Assembly: GCA_900765525.1 (NCBI GenBank)
Contig: CAAFRY010000143.1
Location: 1 to 16,171, forward strand
Direction: 5' to 3'
From: an uncultured Blautia sp.
GTDB taxonomy: Bacteria > Bacillota > Clostridia > Lachnospirales > Lachnospiraceae
DNA: 16,171 nucleotides
Positions 6,390-14,275 of this stretch are shown piece by piece. The notes under the pieces are model-generated. The model had not been told where the DNA came from and searched no databases. It was given only the letters and a program-made list of their open reading frames with translations. The first letter of the stretch is position 1; each line of letters opens with the position of its first letter. The position numbers were made by a program, and so were the translations under genes.

Positions 6390-7349
6390 TCAAAGGATTT
6401 CCCCGGAGTCCTCTGTTCCCAGGGCCATCAAAAAGGTATCCTCAGGAACCGCCAGGCCATCGGTATAATAAAGTACTGTGCCGTCAGTCTGTGCAAAATA
6501 CTCTTTTTCTACCTTGCCAAAGAAGTCCTCCATATGCCCCAGCAGGTCTCCCTTGCGGAAGCTTTCTCCTGCTGTCACTGCCGGATACCACAGACCTTTC
6601 TCTTCTGCGTCAAGGTAAATAGCTTCTCTGTATACCTTCTGATAGTCTCCCTGTTTCTTTGCCCCGAAATCATATATTCCCAGATGCTGAAGCAGCAGCT
6701 TTAAATTCCGCTCATAAAGCTCCACCCATTCCGGCTTACAGCTGTGGGAATGTCCGATTTCTACCAGCAGTCCCGGCACATCATAATTGTGGGCAGCGTA
6801 GCTGTACTGTCCCCTTGTGGCTTCAGAGGCCACCAGATAAGGCAAATCCAGGGCCTTGGCAGCCTCATAGGCACAGTCCTTCACCTTTGGTGCAGTGGTA
6901 TAAAAAACAAGGGGCATCATAACTTCCGTGTTGGAACCGCTGTGGAAATCAAAAATAAAGTCCACATAAGGAAAAATCTCCGTCATAAAATACCAGGCAA
7001 TCCTCTCACCGGTAGTACCGTCAGCCTTTCCCGGATAGTGCCGGTTCAGGTCAAATCCGTCTTCCGGAATAATGGCAACTGTCCTTGCCCAGAATCCGCT
7101 GGTATTGACACAGGGAAGCAATAAAATATTTCCCTCTGTCTGAGATGGATTGATTTGGGAGGCCAGGCGGATTACCGCCGCAACTCCCGGATACTCTCCT
7201 GCATGAATCCCTGCCGTTACCAGCAGGGTTTTTCCCGGCTTTTCCCCGCAGATAAAGGTTGCCGGTATCTTATACCCCGGTACGCCGGGTTCCAAAAAAA
7301 TCTGTTTTTTCTCACCGGGAGCTAATTCCTCCCCGCATATTTTCCACAT
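6390..7349 (-). CDS. AspA/AstE-family zinc deacylase (M14-type amidohydrolase)
   Basis: This 319-residue protein belongs to the succinylglutamate desuccinylase/aspartoacylase group of the M14 metallocarboxypeptidase fold, which cleaves an amide between an acyl group and an amino acid or amine. Zinc ligands are His49 and Glu52 in GIHAGEYPG and His136 in FDFHSG; Arg103 in NRHYPG would bind the substrate carboxylate, and Glu197 in LLVEIG is the catalytic base. Residues from about 230 form the C-terminal beta domain. There is no signal peptide, so it would act in the cytoplasm on imported material. It is the last gene of the cobalamin-riboswitch operon; its SD (AAGGAG) overlaps the stop codon of the binding-protein gene. 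The substrate is unknown. Confidence 0.85.
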   Translation of the reverse strand: MWKICGEELAPGEKKQIFLEPGVPGYKIPATFICGEKPGKTLLVTAGIHAGEYPGVAAVIRLASQINPSQTEGNILLLPCVNTSGFWARTVAIIPEDGFDLNRHYPGKADGTTGERIAWYFMTEIFPYVDFIFDFHSGSNTEVMMPLVFYTTAPKVKDCAYEAAKALDLPYLVASEATRGQYSYAAHNYDVPGLLVEIGHSHSCKPEWVELYERNLKLLLQHLGIYDFGAKKQGDYQKVYREAIYLDAEEKGLWYPAVTAGESFRKGDLLGHMEDFFGKVEKEYFAQTDGTVLYYTDGLAVPEDTFLMALGTEDSGEIL

Positions 7350-7361
7350 ATATTTTTCTCC

Positions 7362-8624
7362 TTAATTCTGATGTAAAATTCTCTCCTTGACAGACTCCAG
7401 GTCACTGGCTTCAGTCAGACTCTTAAATGCTTCCCAATCAACATCCGGAGTAAACTCTGCCGAGACCTTCATCAGGTCCGCACTGCTGTAGGCATTCTCA
7501 TAAATCCCCTGGGTATAGCCGTACATTTCCGCAAATTCTTCCCGGCCTGCTGTTTTCCAGAAGCTCTGATACAGACGGAAAGCCTCTCCCTCCGGCCGAA
7601 TCATATCCTCATGTCCGGTAACGGCGTTATACATTGCGGCAAAAGCCGGTCCAATCATAGAAGCATATTTTCCTTCCATATAGTCGAACTTGGGATTGCC
7701 GAATCCATCATCTTCCTTTACTGCCTGGAAATTTTCTTCCGAGAAACAGTCTATCATGCCCACGATGGTATTCTGTCCCCAGCTCTTTTCCCCGTCGTTA
7801 ATAAGGTCCACCAAACCGTTCATGCCATAGGAAGAAAGCACAGCGTCATATGGTCCCTTCTCCAGGGCTGCTTTCAGGTTTGCTTCCCCCTCTTCGCTGC
7901 TGATAAAACCCGGAACAACTGTGACGGAAATATCAGAATTTCCCGTGTCCAGGATTTCATTTTCAGAGGAAGCAAGGATTTCTTCCACACTTTTACTGTA
8001 GGTAAGCTGTTCCAGAGTACCAAGAGTCTCCAGCATTCCCCTGGTTCTGGAACTGTGCATGAAATTATCTATGTAGGAACCGCCGCTTAAAATCAGATAA
8101 GATTTCGCCCCGTTTACCTGAGCATAAGCAGCCATATTGTTTCCTGCTTCCTCTTCAGCTTCCGGATTAGGGCCAATAGTTCCCAAAAACCAGGAATTGT
8201 CTTTCACTGCCTGGAAATCCTCGTCACTTACGGTTCCTGAACCGGCAATATAGTAAAGCTCTTCCTCCTCACAGGCAGCCACCGCTCCCTGCAAGTCCTG
8301 GGCATAGAAGGAAATAATACCCTCTGCCCCTTTCTCCTTCATTTCATGAATAAATTCTTCCTCAGCCTGTCCGCTGTCCAGTTTCTCCGAAAAATAAAAC
8401 TTAACCGGAAATCCCTGGGTAATATAATTTTTGTAATAATTCATAAACATACGCATCTCTGCATTTTCCTGATTGTAGACAGCAACGCCGATAGTATGCT
8501 GAATATTATCATTCTCCGCTCCTTTGCCATGTTCATCGGTATCAGGCTTTTTACCGCAGCCTGCAAAGACAGCCAGAAGACTCACTGCCAGTAAAAACAG
8601 CAGAATATTTCTTCCCTTTTTCAT
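7362..8624 (-). CDS. Type I periplasmic-binding-fold lipoprotein
   Basis: This 420-residue protein starts with a lipoprotein signal (MKKGRNILLFLLAVSL) and a lipobox ending at Cys23 (LAVFAGC), so it is anchored outside the membrane. The body resembles the sugar-type/LacI-like periplasmic-binding fold: IGVAVYNQ strand, GAEGIISFYAQD, YLILSGG, and later YDAVLSSYGMNGL and TIVGMIDC, two Rossmann-like halves. This is a different fold from the family-5 binding protein that begins the operon. The ATG at 8624 has GGGAGG 7 nt upstream; a longer in-frame reading lacks an SD and would bury the signal peptide. It lies 16 bp after the ATPase gene. Ligand unknown; it could feed the same transporter or act as a sensor or scavenger. 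Confidence 0.8.
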   Translation of the reverse strand: MKKGRNILLFLLAVSLLAVFAGCGKKPDTDEHGKGAENDNIQHTIGVAVYNQENAEMRMFMNYYKNYITQGFPVKFYFSEKLDSGQAEEEFIHEMKEKGAEGIISFYAQDLQGAVAACEEEELYYIAGSGTVSDEDFQAVKDNSWFLGTIGPNPEAEEEAGNNMAAYAQVNGAKSYLILSGGSYIDNFMHSSRTRGMLETLGTLEQLTYSKSVEEILASSENEILDTGNSDISVTVVPGFISSEEGEANLKAALEKGPYDAVLSSYGMNGLVDLINDGEKSWGQNTIVGMIDCFSEENFQAVKEDDGFGNPKFDYMEGKYASMIGPAFAAMYNAVTGHEDMIRPEGEAFRLYQSFWKTAGREEFAEMYGYTQGIYENAYSSADLMKVSAEFTPDVDWEAFKSLTEASDLESVKERILHQN

Positions 8625-8640
8625 TCCTATCCCTCCCCAA

Positions 8641-9603
8641 TTATTGCTCCTCTTTAAAAAGGTGACACGCTGCCTGATGTTTTGGTCCCACATTTACCAG
8701 TTCCGGCCTTTTTGTCCTGCAGATTTCCATGCACCGGTCGCAGCGGTTCTGGAAAGGACAGCCTTCCGGCACGTCTAAGGGACTGGGCGCTTCGCTTTCA
8801 ATGCTTTTAATCTCCTTGGTAAAATCCATTCTGGTAGAAAAAATTGCGCCCAGAAGAGCCTGCGTATAGGGGTGTACTGCATGATGCCGGACCTGGCTGC
8901 CTGGCAGCACCTCCACTACATTTCCCAGATACATCACTGCCACCTGGTGGGCAAGGGACTGAACCAGAGCCACGTCATGGCAGATAAAAACAAAGGAAAT
9001 CCCTTTTTCCTTCTGCAGCCTCACCAGCAGCTCAATAATATGGTCCTGGACGGAAACATCCAATGCACTGGTAGCCTCGTCACAGACAATAATTTCCGGC
9101 TCCAGGGCCAGGGCTCTTGCAATTCCCACCCTCTGTCTCTGTCCGCCGCTCATATTATGAGGAAAACGATAGACATATTCTTCCGGAAGCTCTACCAGCC
9201 GGAGAAGCTCCTTTGCTTTTTCTTCCTTCTGAGAACGATTGATTTTTCCGAAATTCATAAGGGGCTCAGTTACAATATCCATCACCTTCATTTTCGGGTG
9301 AAAGGCTGCGCTTGGGTCCTGGAAAACCATCTGAATTTTCGGACGAAGCTTACGAAGTTTTTCCCCTTTATATTTGGTAATATCCTCTCCTTCAAAGAGA
9401 ATCTGTCCCTGTGTAGGTTTCAGGATATTTACTATCATTTTGACGAAAGTAGATTTGCCGCAGCCGCTTTCTCCTACGATTCCCAGGGTTTCTCCCTGAT
9501 AAACAGACAGGTTAATATCGCTGCAGGCCGTCAGCGTGCGGCCTCCGGCAGCCGGAAATTTTTTTGTAATATGTTCTGCTTTCAATATAATTTTGTCAGA
9601 CAT
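8641..9603 (-). CDS. Oligopeptide/nickel-type ABC transporter ATPase (DppF/OppF-like)
   Basis: This 320-residue ATPase powers the importer from the cytoplasmic face. It has Walker A GESGCGKST (44-52), Q-loop at 95 (FQDPSAAF), signature MSGGQRQRVG (151-160), Walker B IIVCDEATSALD, and an H-loop in FICHDVALV. The C-terminus carries the oligopeptide-family cysteine motif (CPFQNRCDRCMEIC...ACHLF) that can hold an iron-sulphur cluster in related proteins. The ATG at 9603 has GGAGGG 7 nt upstream and overlaps the end of the partner ATPase gene by 8 bp. Together with DppD it would form the heterodimeric ATPase. Family membership alone does not distinguish peptides from metal chelates. Confidence 0.92.
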   Translation of the reverse strand: MSDKIILKAEHITKKFPAAGGRTLTACSDINLSVYQGETLGIVGESGCGKSTFVKMIVNILKPTQGQILFEGEDITKYKGEKLRKLRPKIQMVFQDPSAAFHPKMKVMDIVTEPLMNFGKINRSQKEEKAKELLRLVELPEEYVYRFPHNMSGGQRQRVGIARALALEPEIIVCDEATSALDVSVQDHIIELLVRLQKEKGISFVFICHDVALVQSLAHQVAVMYLGNVVEVLPGSQVRHHAVHPYTQALLGAIFSTRMDFTKEIKSIESEAPSPLDVPEGCPFQNRCDRCMEICRTKRPELVNVGPKHQAACHLFKEEQ

Positions 9604-10390
9604 ATCTCTTCCCTCCCATATCCGGTACACAGGCCAGCAGATTCTTTGTATAATCGCTTTTGGGATTTCCCATCACTTCTTCTCTGGTTCCTGCGTCTAC
9701 AATTTTTCCATGCTGCATCACAATCAGCTGGTCCGCCATATAGGCAGCCACCCCGATATTATGGGTAACCACAATCATTGCTGTATCATAAGTTCTGCGC
9801 AGCTCCATAAACTGGCGGACAATCTGTGCCTGGATGGTTACGTCCAGGGCACTGGTGGGCTCATCTGCAAGAAGAAGCTTTGGCTGAAAGGTCATAGCCA
9901 TAGCAATGCCCACACGCTGCCGCATACCTCCGGATAGCTGAAAAGGATATTCCTTCATAATATTTTCTGCATTGGGCAGATGCATCCGGGAAAGCATTTC
10001 CTCCGCCTTTGCCCAGGCTTCTTTTCTTGATATTTTCTGATGAGTACGGATATATTCTACAAACTGGTCGCCGATTCTGCGGATTGGGTTAATCATGGCA
10101 CCGGAATCCTGAAAAATCATAGAAATCTCCGACCCCCGCAGAGTCCTCCACTGGTCTTTCTTAAAATCCAGTACAGATTTTCCCTGGAAGACAATATCTC
10201 CTTTTTCTACTCTCCCGCCTCCGGGCAGCAGTCCTAAAACCGCACGAATCACTGTTGTTTTTCCGCTTCCGCTTTCGCCTACAATGCTGACGATTTCCCC
10301 TTTCTCCATAGAAAGACTGAAGTGTTCCACCGAAGGAGTCTTGCTTTTTCCGTATTTAATTTCAATATCTTTTATCTCTAATAAACTCAT
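9596..10390 (-). CDS. Oligopeptide/nickel-type ABC transporter ATPase (DppD/NikD-like, short form)
   Basis: This 264-residue ATPase has Walker A GESGSGKTT (38-46), signature LSGGMRQRVG (152-161), Walker B LLLADEPTSALD (172-183) and the H-loop histidine in VVTHN. It stops soon after the core ABC domain and lacks the C-terminal cysteine motif present in its partner, so its length is nearer to NikD (about 254) than to DppD/OppD (about 330). The ATG at 10390 has AAGGAGG 6 nt upstream, and this SD overlaps the stop codon of the DppC gene. The stop overlaps the next gene's start, supporting a tight operon and subunit balance. Confidence 0.92.
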   Translation of the reverse strand: MSLLEIKDIEIKYGKSKTPSVEHFSLSMEKGEIVSIVGESGSGKTTVIRAVLGLLPGGGRVEKGDIVFQGKSVLDFKKDQWRTLRGSEISMIFQDSGAMINPIRRIGDQFVEYIRTHQKISRKEAWAKAEEMLSRMHLPNAENIMKEYPFQLSGGMRQRVGIAMAMTFQPKLLLADEPTSALDVTIQAQIVRQFMELRRTYDTAMIVVTHNIGVAAYMADQLIVMQHGKIVDAGTREEVMGNPKSDYTKNLLACVPDMGGKRYV

Positions 10391-10401
10391 AACGCTCCTC
10401 C

Positions 10402-11229
10402 TTACTCCTCTTCCCTGGGGTCCAGCACATCTCGCAGACTGTCGCCCAGCAGATTGAAAACCGTAACGACAATCAGGATGGCAAGGCCGGGAAAAATCAT
10501 TACCCAGGGAGCGTTCTGCATATAGGCACGTCCTTCGCTTAACATCAGACCCCATTCCGGCGTGGGAGGCGTAGCTCCAAAGCCCAGGAAAGAAAGTCCG
10601 GCAAGCTCCAGCATCATGCCGCCTATATCCGTAGAGGCTGTAATAATCAAAGTTGGAAGCACTGTAGGAAGCATATAGCGGGTCAGAATATACCCTGTTC
10701 TGGACCCGGTTACCCTGGCAGCTTCTATGTAATCGTCATGCTTCATTTTTAACACAAGGCTTCTGGCCATACGGGCATATTTTGTCCAGCTGACCAGCCC
10801 TACGGCTATCACTGCATTAGTAATGCTTGGCCCCAGAATACCTGCCACTGCAATAGCCAGAACCATACCAGGAAAGGCAACCATCATATCTGCAATCCGC
10901 ATGATAACGGCGTCTATCCAGCCGCCGAAATATCCGGCGATAATTCCAAGAATACTTCCCACTAAAAATATAATCCCTACCAGTGCAAAGGTAGCCGGAA
11001 GAGAGGAACGGGTACCGTAAATCACTCTTGAAAATAAATCCCTTCCCAGCTTGTCCGTCCCAAACAGATGTCCGTTTCCCGGAGCCTTCAGGGCTTCTGT
11101 CAAAACCGCTTCTCCAGGGTCATGGGTTGCAATCAGAGGTGCGAAAACCGCCACCAGTATAATCCCCACTGCCAGTATCAGATATAGGGTGAACATTTTA
11201 TGTTTGATAAATACATTTTGCTTCTTCAT
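10402..11229 (-). CDS. ABC transporter permease, DppC/NikC type
   Basis: This 275-residue inner-membrane permease has an N-terminal membrane helix (MFTLYLILAVGIILVAVF), then the family motif HLFGTDKLGRDLFSR (residues about 54-68), four to five more helices, and the EAA-type coupling loop (YIEAARVTGSR) that contacts the ATPases. The end RDVLDPR is typical of DppC/OppC. Length matches NikC and DppC. The ATG at 11229 lies 4 bp after the DppB stop, with a GAGG SD inside the end of dppB. It forms the heterodimeric channel with DppB. Confidence 0.93.
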   Translation of the reverse strand: MKKQNVFIKHKMFTLYLILAVGIILVAVFAPLIATHDPGEAVLTEALKAPGNGHLFGTDKLGRDLFSRVIYGTRSSLPATFALVGIIFLVGSILGIIAGYFGGWIDAVIMRIADMMVAFPGMVLAIAVAGILGPSITNAVIAVGLVSWTKYARMARSLVLKMKHDDYIEAARVTGSRTGYILTRYMLPTVLPTLIITASTDIGGMMLELAGLSFLGFGATPPTPEWGLMLSEGRAYMQNAPWVMIFPGLAILIVVTVFNLLGDSLRDVLDPREEE

Positions 11230-11233
11230 GGCC

Positions 11234-12166
11234 TTACCTCTTCTCTCTAATCCTTGGGTCCAGAAATTCATAGGATATATCTACAATCAGATTGATGACC
11301 ATATAAATCAGGGCAATCCAAAGGACAAATCCCTGCACCAAAGGATAATCCATAGCTGTGATAGCTGTAACTGCCAGGTTTCCAAGTCCCTGATAGCCGA
11401 AGATGACTTCCACCACCGCAGTTCCTCCAAGCAAAGAGCCCAAAGACAGGCCCAGCATCGTTACCAGAGGCAGAAGGGCGTTTGGAAACACATGGCGCCA
11501 TAAGATGGTCCGCTCACTTAATCCTCTTGCTCTGGCGCCTGTGACATAATCCTGGTTCAATTCTTCCAGCACCGCTGTACGGACCTGCCTGGTATATTTC
11601 GCCGACATAGCAAAGGCCAGGGTTATTGCCGGCAAAATCAGCTGCTTAAAACCGCCTTCTGTAGAAACAGTGGGCACCAGGCGGAGCTTCAAAGCCACCA
11701 CATAGAGCAGCAGCAATCCTACCCAGAAGTTAGGCATGGAAACTCCGAAAAAGCTGACTCCCCGCACAAGAAAGTCTATGGGCTTTTCCCGATAAACGGC
11801 GGAAAGCACACCGAAGGGCACCGATACCGCCAGCATAAGCACCAGAGACAGAAGGGAGAGTTTAATCGTTGGCATAAGTCTAGATAACAGAAGGTTTGCC
11901 ACCGGCTGATGCATGGAAAAGGAATTGCCGAAGTTACCATGCAGACAGTTTGTCAGCCATGTTCCATACTGTTCCAGGAATAACCGGTTAAGTCCCAGTT
12001 CCTCCCTTGTCTCATTGATTACTTGTTCAGAAGGCATGGTACCGGTACTGGCAAACATTGTGGTAACCGGGTCCCCCGGAGATATGTATATCAGCAGGAA
12101 AGACAGAAAGCTGACTCCTACTAAAACAATCAGAATCTGAAGAATTCTTTTTCCAATTTTTTTCAT
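11234..12166 (-). CDS. ABC transporter permease, DppB/NikB type
   Basis: This 310-residue permease has the family's N-terminal helix (ILQILIVLVGVSFLSFLLIY) followed by SPGDP, several further helices, the coupling loop (YVTGARARGLSE), and the C-terminal LDPRIRE motif. Together with DppC it makes the membrane pore of a peptide/opine/nickel-family importer. The ATG at 12166 is preceded by GAGG about 9 nt upstream; an in-frame TTG at 12181 is less likely. It is separated from the binding-protein gene by 93 bp that contain a stem-loop, which may lower expression of the membrane genes relative to the binding protein. Confidence 0.93.
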   Translation of the reverse strand: MKKIGKRILQILIVLVGVSFLSFLLIYISPGDPVTTMFASTGTMPSEQVINETREELGLNRLFLEQYGTWLTNCLHGNFGNSFSMHQPVANLLLSRLMPTIKLSLLSLVLMLAVSVPFGVLSAVYREKPIDFLVRGVSFFGVSMPNFWVGLLLLYVVALKLRLVPTVSTEGGFKQLILPAITLAFAMSAKYTRQVRTAVLEELNQDYVTGARARGLSERTILWRHVFPNALLPLVTMLGLSLGSLLGGTAVVEVIFGYQGLGNLAVTAITAMDYPLVQGFVLWIALIYMVINLIVDISYEFLDPRIREKR

Positions 12167-12194
12167 ATTTTTATCCCTCAATTCAAAGAAGAGA

Positions 12195-12240
12195 CTGCCC
12201 CTGAAGCATTAAAAACCATTCTCTGTCTGCTTTCGGGCAG
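12195..12240 (-). other. Intercistronic stem-loop after the binding-protein gene
   Basis: CTGCCC (12195-12200) and GGGCAG (12235-12240) pair, and the stem continues with GAAGC/GCTTtC. No U-tract follows. Hairpins at this place in transporter operons often protect the binding-protein message or slow read-through, giving excess binding protein; that role is inferred here. Confidence 0.4.
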
Positions 12241-12259
12241 CCTCCTGACTCTCTTTCGT

Positions 12260-13915
12260 TTACTCTGCCGGCTTAATATCTGTAGTCAGCCAGTAGTAAT
12301 CAAAGGCCGGAATTTCTGCTCCCGTTACCTTGGATACATTGCTAATCATTGTTGAATTATAATAACCATGAACCAGCACAGCGCAGTCATTGATAAGGAT
12401 TTGTTCCATCTCCACAACCAAATCCTTTCTTTCCTGCTCATCCAGAGAGGAAACGAACTGTTCATAAAGCTTGTTAAATTCCTCATTGTCATAACTGCAG
12501 TAATTGGTAGCGTCTGTATTGTCTGGCGTAAAGAAATTATTTCCGCCGTCCCCGTACCAGTTCAGCAGGAAGGCTTCCGGGTCCCCGGTTCCCACAGTAA
12601 TCCAGTTGGAATTGGTTAGGTCATAATCTCCCTCCTGCATCTGCATCCATAATGTATCACTGTCCAGAACATTTACATTACAGCCAATACCTACGGCAGC
12701 CAGCTGGGACTGAATACCCTCTGCAAAATCACTGAGACAGCGGTTCTTGTAAGTATCGAATTCCAGCACTACATTCTCGCCGTCCAGTTCCCGGATACCA
12801 TCTCCGTCTGTATCCACAATACCATTCTCATCCAGAACCTTCATGGCCTCTTCCTGGTTATAAGCATAAGGATTGGTAAGTTTGTCGCTGTCATAATCCA
12901 GAGTATCCGGCAGAACTCCCGGTCCGTAAGTATACATACCGCCTACTGTAGTGTCGCACAGGGTCTGGCCGTCTACAGCCATAAATACGGCTTCTCTTAA
13001 AGCGTCATTAGCCAGGATTCCCTGGAAATTCACCAGAGCGAATCCTACTCGCACACCGGTTTTTTTGGAAACGTAAAAATCATCATGATTCTCAAGTTTC
13101 TCCAAATCACTGATGGTGGTTACATTTTCCGTCAAGTCAATATCTCCGCTTTCAATAGCCATAGCCTTTGTGGTATCATCCTCAATAAACATCATGGTAA
13201 CACTGTCATAAGGCACTTCACCGTCCCAATAATTCTCGTTTTTCACCAACTCTCCGCTCTTGCTCAGTTCATCAAAAGAATCCAGCATATAGGGGCCTGT
13301 ACCCACTACAGATGTGGTATATCCTCCCGAATGGTCTGCGTCTGTCAAATCTCCCTCCACATCAATGATGGCATAGAAGGGGAAGCATAAAGGTCCACGT
13401 AAATCCGCATAGGCTACATTGGTCACGATTGTCACCGTATTGGCCTCTGTGTCAGCCTCAATACTTGCCATATCCACATACTGTCTGGGTGTGGAACTGT
13501 AATCAGTGCTCTCACACACATTGAACAACCGGTTCAGAGAGTCTGCCACTGCCTGGGCGTCACAGGGATTGCCGTTGGAAAACTTAACGCCGTCTCGAAT
13601 ATGAAAGGTCCAGGTTTTGTGGTCCTCTGATACTTCATAGGTATCAGAAAGCCATGGGCTAATCGTAGCGTCATCATTAAATTTGTACAAAGCCTCGGTA
13701 ATTCCCCATCTCATCCCCTGCCAGGCTGCATTCTGGTAAGCGGCCGGGTCAAAAGACGTAGAATAAACATAACATCCGAAATTCAGATGTTCCCCTTCTC
13801 CTCCGGAGCTGCTGCTTCCGGAATCTGACCCTGAGCCTCCTTGGGAGCCGCAGCCGGAAAGGGCCCCTGCGGCCATAGTTGCCGCCAACAGCATTGCTAA
13901 AATACGTTTTTTCAT
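12260..13915 (-). CDS. Family-5 solute-binding lipoprotein (peptide/nickel type)
   Basis: This 551-residue extracytoplasmic protein is the first gene under the cobalamin riboswitch and should capture the transporter's substrate. It has a lipoprotein signal MKKRILAMLLAATMAAGA, lipobox LSGC (Cys at about 21), then a Gly/Ser-rich linker. The family-5 signatures follow: SPWLSDTYEVSEDHKTWTFH and IRDGVKFSNGNPCDAQAV (near 105-145), GTGPYML, NYWDG, and a calcium-like DTDGDGIRE loop. The KFSNG..DA stretch is shared with NikA and other SBP_bac_5 proteins, so the ligand could be a peptide or a metal chelate. The ATG at 13915 has AGGAGG 8 nt upstream and starts a proper signal peptide. An in-frame upstream ATG at 14056 would add 47 residues and hide the signal. 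Confidence 0.9.
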   Translation of the reverse strand: MKKRILAMLLAATMAAGALSGCGSQGGSGSDSGSSSSGGEGEHLNFGCYVYSTSFDPAAYQNAAWQGMRWGITEALYKFNDDATISPWLSDTYEVSEDHKTWTFHIRDGVKFSNGNPCDAQAVADSLNRLFNVCESTDYSSTPRQYVDMASIEADTEANTVTIVTNVAYADLRGPLCFPFYAIIDVEGDLTDADHSGGYTTSVVGTGPYMLDSFDELSKSGELVKNENYWDGEVPYDSVTMMFIEDDTTKAMAIESGDIDLTENVTTISDLEKLENHDDFYVSKKTGVRVGFALVNFQGILANDALREAVFMAVDGQTLCDTTVGGMYTYGPGVLPDTLDYDSDKLTNPYAYNQEEAMKVLDENGIVDTDGDGIRELDGENVVLEFDTYKNRCLSDFAEGIQSQLAAVGIGCNVNVLDSDTLWMQMQEGDYDLTNSNWITVGTGDPEAFLLNWYGDGGNNFFTPDNTDATNYCSYDNEEFNKLYEQFVSSLDEQERKDLVVEMEQILINDCAVLVHGYYNSTMISNVSKVTGAEIPAFDYYWLTTDIKPAE

Positions 13916-14004
13916 TTTCAATTCCTCCTGATTTATTTTCCAATTATTCTCCGTTCCGGCATATTCGAGAGTCCAAAGCTCTTCCGCCCAGTATTGAATG
14001 AAGA

Positions 14005-14074
14005 AGAATCCTGCTTTGCAGGATTCTCCGCCTGGGTTGGGTCGCTTTAGCGACATAACTCCTCTCCAACCCAG
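14005..14074. repeat. Nested palindromes with an in-frame leader ORF
   Basis: Two compact dyads lie side by side. AGAATCCTGC-TTT-GCAGGATTCT occupies 14005-14027. An outer CTGGGTTGG/CCAACCCAG pair (14032-14040, 14066-14074) encloses GTCGC-TTTA-GCGAC (14041-14054). On the minus strand an ATG at 14054-14056, with GGAG 7 nt upstream, opens 47 codons that run without a stop into the solute-binding protein gene. Leader start and hairpins coincide, so the element may be a mobile palindromic repeat that carries its own start codon. Whether the leader is translated is unknown. Confidence 0.5.
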
Positions 14075-14083
14075 TGCGTTCCT

Positions 14084-14099
14084 GCCCGGAGGGCTTTTT
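14084..14099 (+). terminator. Plus-strand terminator-like hairpin
   Basis: GCCC-GGA-GGGC followed by TTTTT reads as a short intrinsic terminator on the plus strand. No plus-strand gene precedes it, so it may simply be part of the palindromic repeat or may stop antisense transcription. Confidence 0.3.
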
Positions 14100-14150
14100 G
14101 TTCTATAGGGTGTGGTCCAGCTTCGCTGGACACACCCTATAGAACAAAAA
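14095..14150. repeat. Long hairpin repeat (GTTCT-ATAGG type)
   Basis: The arms at 14095-14121 and 14125-14150 pair over 26 bp with one bulged G (14115) and a TTC loop. The outer end is TTTTTGTTCTATAGG. Its A-tract end is shared with the U-tract of the riboswitch terminator, so the element sits exactly at the 3' edge of the attenuator. A related core (TTTTGTTCT...ATAGG) recurs in the hairpin at 16050-16093, which suggests an intergenic repeat family. Confidence 0.6.
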
Positions 14151-14175
14151 AAACAGCCTGCACAAACAGACTGCT
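14146..14175 (-). terminator. Intrinsic terminator of the cobalamin riboswitch
   Basis: On the minus strand a 7-bp stem CAGTCTG/CAGGCTG (one G-U pair), extendable to 9 bp, closes a 6-nt loop and is followed by eight T. This is the attenuator between the aptamer and the transporter operon. Confidence 0.85.
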
Positions 14176-14275
14176 TCCACTCTTATTAAAAAAGAATCTT
14201 TCACGTATTTTCACTTATCCTGTGAATTCATCCCGATTTAAGAGTTCTCATCTGCCGTGAGAATCATCCTAAAAA

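Noticed and set aside
8872..9768. 298-codon plus-strand open frame opposite the ATPase genes
   Set aside because: It is antisense to two ABC ATPases with complete Walker motifs, and no protein family is recognisable.
12260..13915. Firm naming of the importer as nikABCDE or dppABCDF
   Set aside because: Subunit lengths and the KFSNG motif recall NikA, but these features are shared across the peptide/nickel family; no metal-binding residue can be assigned from sequence alone.
14005..14150. CRISPR array or tandem repeat
   Set aside because: The structure is a set of different palindromes, not regularly spaced direct repeats with spacers.
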